Below are positions 61,801 to 64,000 of a DNA stretch of 64,000 nt, piece by piece (position 1 is the first letter of the stretch; every line of letters starts with the position of its first letter). The DNA lies in NCBI GenBank assembly GCA_964615905.1, contig CAZTUB010000013.1, forward strand, positions 124,001 to 188,000. The letters run 5' to 3'. The stretch comes from DATLMR01 sp964615905. GTDB lineage: Bacteria; Acidobacteriota; Blastocatellia; UBA7656. The translations under genes and the position numbers were made by a program. The notes below the pieces were generated by a model. It was not told where the DNA came from and searched no databases. It saw nothing but the letters and a program-made list of their open reading frames with translations.

Positions 61801-63093
61801 ATAAACCTGAGATTCCTCTCGTCGTTCACCTCAACAGTCTTTACAACGGGTCTCGCGCGCGTAGAGGCTTCAATCGTCGGCTCGCTCCAGTCGCCGCAGC
61901 TTCTCGGCTCCGTGAATTTGCAGGATGTAGGCGTACGCGTGGTCGACTTCCCGCTTTCGATTGCGCGAGGCAACGGTCAGATAAGGTTCACAGCCGATCA
62001 GGCGATCATAGAGAATTTCAGAGCGGCCACGCCCGGCGGCGGCACCGTTGAGCTTAGCGGCGGCGCGGCGCTATCAGGGCTTGTGCCGCAGCGCTGGCGC
62101 GTAGACATTAACGCCGATCAGGTTGGCATAGAGTTTCCGCGCGACACCCAGACGGTCTTTGACGCCACGCTGAACCTCCAGGGCAACCAGCGGGTACAGG
62201 TCCTCGCCGGGAATGTTCACGTTCGCAGGTCGTCATACACGCGCGACCTCACGATTGAAGATTTGCTGACTCAAGGCGGCCCGTTCGGCGCAGACTTCCT
62301 CGAAGTGGGGCCGGGCGGCGGAGGCGGCGGAGTTGGAGCAGGCCCGCGAGTCATGCTCGATTTGCGGGTTGATGCGGATAACACGCTGATTGTCAGAAAC
62401 AATCTGGCCGACGCGGTTGGCAGCGCGTTTATAAACATTCGAGGCGCGATCTCGGACCCGGTCATATCGGGGCGCGTGCAGCTTACGCGGGGCACGCTTG
62501 AGTTTCGTTCGGGAAGGCACGAGCTATCGCGCGGCGTCATCACGCTGCCGGGCCGCCAGGGAGCGCAGCCTGTAATCGATTTTCAGGCTGAAGCCGAGAT
62601 CAGCGGTTACAGGATCACAACAAGCTTCACCGGCCCGCTCGACAGGCTTGAGACGAGCCTGAGATCAGACCCAGAACTGCCCGAATCCGACATAATCTCG
62701 CTCGTGCTAACGGGCAACCTCGCGGCCAGCGACCAGTCTACAATCGCTGCCGCAACTCAAACAGGGCTTGGGCTGGCGCAGTCGCTGCTTTCGGCGTCGC
62801 TTTCCGAGCAGCTTGAAAAAGGGACACAGCGGCTGTTCGGCATCAGCCGGTTTTCAATCGACCCGCTGATTGTCGGGCGCGGGAACGACCCGACCGCGAG
62901 AATAACGCTCGGCCAGCGGATCACAAAGAACCTGACCGTCACATATTCTCAAAACCTGACTTCAGGCGGAACATCCGGCATCGACCGCATAGTGCTTGTC
63001 GAGTATCGCTTGAGCAATCGGTTCTCGGTCGTGGGCTACAGAAACGAGCGCGGCGAGCTTGGCTTCGACGTTCGAGTGAGAAAGAGATTCTAA
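58846..63093 (+). CDS. tamB: Translocation/assembly module TamB-like protein
   Basis: A 1415-residue AsmA/TamB-like protein. An N-terminal membrane helix (residues 5-27) anchors it in the inner membrane, and a long chain of beta-strand repeats spans the periplasm as a lipid-carrying groove. The AsmA-like start (ALAQSGIRAEIGS and LDIRGYKVSLQDIKLY) and the C-terminal DUF490 domain (VRNNLADAVGSAFINIRGAI, GTLEFRSGRHELSRGVI and ITKNLTVTYSQNL) are clear. TamB proteins move phospholipids toward the outer membrane or help insert its proteins. ATG 58846 is used; a TTG two codons earlier (58840) is possible. A BamA/TamA-family gene follows, matching the known pairing. Confidence 0.9.
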   Translation: MRKKLIIGAVSLLGIVLILIFGVFLYIRSGRLDLFLQNQIVAALAQSGIRAEIGSTHLDIRGYKVSLQDIKLYTADDNRLFGTVERLDAVFSVVSYLGREVNITSVDIVHPKFDVIIDETGRSNVASIHAPPESTEKQATITFLTAMVTVTRGELNLDDRLRKITAHLPDFTATFNPKEPAALEDKINHALNINFEKASATYEGRRIENIVADIQADVTPENAKITTLKINSDLGELGATGDLLEFNPYKYDLKIKTDVNVGEVARVFSPDTQATGNVTIDGTVKGTDANYNFSGEILSGSIAAEGFRVANIQVKTDVAGKGAEYTATADLKSGPISGPNVSINSVRLTGATLTGNNADFDVTGGLALDSLKSGRITVSNLRGRLSADNRQVSLSQFSAAALGGSVAGNATVAYGGGASRVDVQFRSVNLNQAAELASARDVTVSGTANGSARLSFPGLNYQAATGRIDATFDAAISRPDVGSEAAPATGQVALVANGRGFNIERAFVRSAASEVTATGVVAWNGTGTIDLNFKSEDMAEVQRVADSFGFIPDNVKDEYGVNLTGRGEFTGRIQGRLAAPNVTGRLMLENIRTNEEVLGSFEGNIAYSPAAVSVEDASLVRPDGSRADFSLNAPLTGDNNISLQANVQSFSLPAIVRAASPSFADLIGGGTVDGTIDLRGLPGPRTIEGTANLRLTSAEFIRPAEEEGQEGKRVSVPEFVGNITIANSVLSVKDLKLQVGGSNIEGQGSFNLDTYEYSVNAQGQGVDLSQVAAAFSDTVAVTGTADLNVVGQGTWKDWQTVNLNATIQGKTVRVNGRDLGDAKLVAFTENGLLKLEATGTVLDQQRTLAATIDLRDRNNLPVNASVEFTDTELGPYLGLIDPGLSSITGVATGTIKVGGSLLADGSFSTDRIEAVATLTKLELGSTIAEGQRYTISNQGPIIITATAREVTLNRVVFTGEGTSLTLEGSIAREGSIRSSLAVNGEINLRFLSSFTSTVFTTGLARVEASIVGSLQSPQLLGSVNLQDVGVRVVDFPLSIARGNGQIRFTADQAIIENFRAATPGGGTVELSGGAALSGLVPQRWRVDINADQVGIEFPRDTQTVFDATLNLQGNQRVQVLAGNVHVRRSSYTRDLTIEDLLTQGGPFGADFLEVGPGGGGGGVGAGPRVMLDLRVDADNTLIVRNNLADAVGSAFINIRGAISDPVISGRVQLTRGTLEFRSGRHELSRGVITLPGRQGAQPVIDFQAEAEISGYRITTSFTGPLDRLETSLRSDPELPESDIISLVLTGNLAASDQSTIAAATQTGLGLAQSLLSASLSEQLEKGTQRLFGISRFSIDPLIVGRGNDPTARITLGQRITKNLTVTYSQNLTSGGTSGIDRIVLVEYRLSNRFSVVGYRNERGELGFDVRVRKRF

Positions 63094-63096
63094 AGC

Positions 63097-63177
63097 AGTG
63101 GCCGTCGGCCTGCGGTCAGCAGAGAGGGGCGGAGAACTTGCCGCCTGCTCGGCGCTGACCGCAGGCCACCGGCCACT
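63097..63177. repeat. Heptamer-phased inverted repeat (copy F)
   Basis: 24-bp arms (63097-63120 and 63154-63177) pair with two mismatches across a 33-bp loop. The left arm reads AGTGGCC, GTCGGCC, TGCGGTC, AGC. It sits 4 bp after the tamB stop and 15 bp before the next start codon, so it lies inside the probable tamB-bamA-type transcript. Confidence 0.82.
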
Positions 63178-63191
63178 GACGACTATTTAAG

Positions 63192-64000
63192 GTGAGCTTG
63201 AGCGAAAGAATAGAACAATCATCTCGCTATCTTCGGCAGGCAATCGCGGCAGTCCTTGCAATCATTGCGAGCGTCGTCGCCGGGCAGGCAAGCGAGGTCG
63301 GGGATTTTCTGGGCCGTCGTGTCACAAGCGTTCGAGTCGTTATCGAAGGCGCGCCCGAAAGCAACACCGCCGAGATGGCGGCGTTGCTCGAAGTAGCCGC
63401 GGGACAGGATTACTCGCCGGTTCGGATACACGATTCGCTTGTAAACCTCTACAGATCAGGGCTCGTATCTGCCGGTCGCGTCGAAGCGGCGGCGGTCGGC
63501 GCAGACGGCGTCGCGCTTACGTTCATCGTCAGGCCGCAGGCGAGAATCAACAACGTCATCTTTGAGGGCGAAACCGAGTTTGCGGAGGGTGAGCTTCGCG
63601 CAAGGCTAAACGAGCTTGACCCCGGCGAGCGGCTCTCTGTAGGCTCGGTCAATCGCGGGCTGGCCGACCTGCTCGCCTTCTACTCTTCACGCGGTTATTA
63701 CAGGGCTCAGATCACGACCGAGATTCAACTCGACGCGTCTGGAACTCGCGCCAATATCATCTATCGAGTCACGCCTGGAGAGCAGGCCACCATCTCGAAG
63801 ATCAATCGGAACATTAAGGGCGAGCAGATCGACCTTACAAAGATCGACCACGCAATTGCCGAAGGACGGCCCTTTGCGCAGACGGCGGTTGGCGACGAGG
63901 TGGAGCGGATACGGCAGGCCTACCTTGACCAGAACTACCTGGCCGTCCGTGTGGCGAGCGAGGTAAAGCCGAACCCCGAATCGAACACGGTCGAAGTGAC
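63192..64000 (+). CDS. BamA/TamA-family outer-membrane protein, N-terminal part (partial)
   Basis: From GTG at 63192 the frame stays open to the right window edge (269 codons). Residues 1-40 hold a hydrophobic signal segment (AIAAVLAIIASVVAG). At least three POTRA-type repeats follow: VTSVRVVIEGAPESN and LYRSGLV, then RINNVIFEGE, RARLNEL and YYSSRGYYRAQI-like, then ISKINRNIKGE, AIAEGRPF and YLDQNYLAV. POTRA domains feed outer-membrane proteins or lipids to the beta-barrel, which would lie beyond the window. Placement directly after tamB suggests that the two work together. The 15-bp spacing from the hairpin leaves a weak ribosome-binding site (AAGG). Confidence 0.85.
   Translation, partial: MSLSERIEQSSRYLRQAIAAVLAIIASVVAGQASEVGDFLGRRVTSVRVVIEGAPESNTAEMAALLEVAAGQDYSPVRIHDSLVNLYRSGLVSAGRVEAAAVGADGVALTFIVRPQARINNVIFEGETEFAEGELRARLNELDPGERLSVGSVNRGLADLLAFYSSRGYYRAQITTEIQLDASGTRANIIYRVTPGEQATISKINRNIKGEQIDLTKIDHAIAEGRPFAQTAVGDEVERIRQAYLDQNYLAVRVASEVKPNPESNTVEV

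Overview
The window is about 59-60% GC and looks like a chromosomal stretch of a Gram-negative member of the Acidobacteriota, most likely class Blastocatellia. This is inference. It rests on the acidobacterial-type VWFA protein, the expanded alkaline phosphatase (AP) superfamily proteins, the DUF1843-type small proteins with a radical SAM enzyme, and a TamB/BamA-type outer-membrane assembly pair. No tRNA, rRNA, CRISPR array, transposase or prophage gene was seen.

Region 1 (1-29183) is a long envelope-glycan island. At least seven type I phosphodiesterase/AP-superfamily genes (1-281 partial, 385, 1748, 3358, 9216, 14460, 23619) and one membrane-anchored sulfatase-like gene on the other strand (21157-23451) are interleaved with polytopic GT-C/YfhO-type membrane proteins (5020, 12728, 15895, 25301), two Wzx/MATE-type flippases (7539, 19663), dolichyl-phosphate-mannose-synthase-like GT2 enzymes (10921, 17695), a GT4 (18480), a GT9 (26917), an LPG-synthase-type membrane protein (11646) and a deacetylase-like lipoprotein (28122). 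The layout suggests polyprenyl-phosphate-linked sugars being made, flipped, transferred and then modified or cleaved by the AP-family enzymes at the cell surface. Another GT-C-like gene (29177-30892, minus) is split by one in-frame amber codon.

Region 2 (30928-35576) holds mixed metabolic genes: an aminotransferase, a Tat-exported phosphatase-like protein, a hotdog thioesterase, a class IV aminotransferase and a zinc-ribbon/FHA protein.

Region 3 (35674-38536) is the most unusual locus. A strong sigma70-like promoter precedes four short paralogous genes, each with a lysine/alanine-rich head and a conserved Tyr-Gly...Ile-Ala-Arg-Gly-(Asp/Asn) core, followed directly by a radical SAM/SPASM protein with an extra C-terminal zinc ribbon. 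This fits a ribosomal peptide/protein modification cassette of the Y-X(10)-GDL type. The XYG tripeptide in all four precursors resembles the site cut by the tyramine-excising spliceases.

Region 4 (38603-64000) is mainly housekeeping: GT2, two methyltransferases, pdxJ (apparently with an ATC start), ddl, arginase, a lytic transglycosylase, asnS, a small membrane protein, rho, recQ, a GT2 and epimerase pair, hemW, a VWFA protein, threonine aldolase, cmk, ribE, ribBA (GTP cyclohydrolase II half lacking two of three zinc cysteines), tamB and the start of a BamA/TamA-like gene.

Scattered between genes is a family of hairpins whose arms are built from 7-bp units. The unit sequence differs from site to site but the architecture is the same (292-373, 15864-15968, 23483-23577, 45186-45275, 63097-63177, with single arms at 10896 and possibly 35578).
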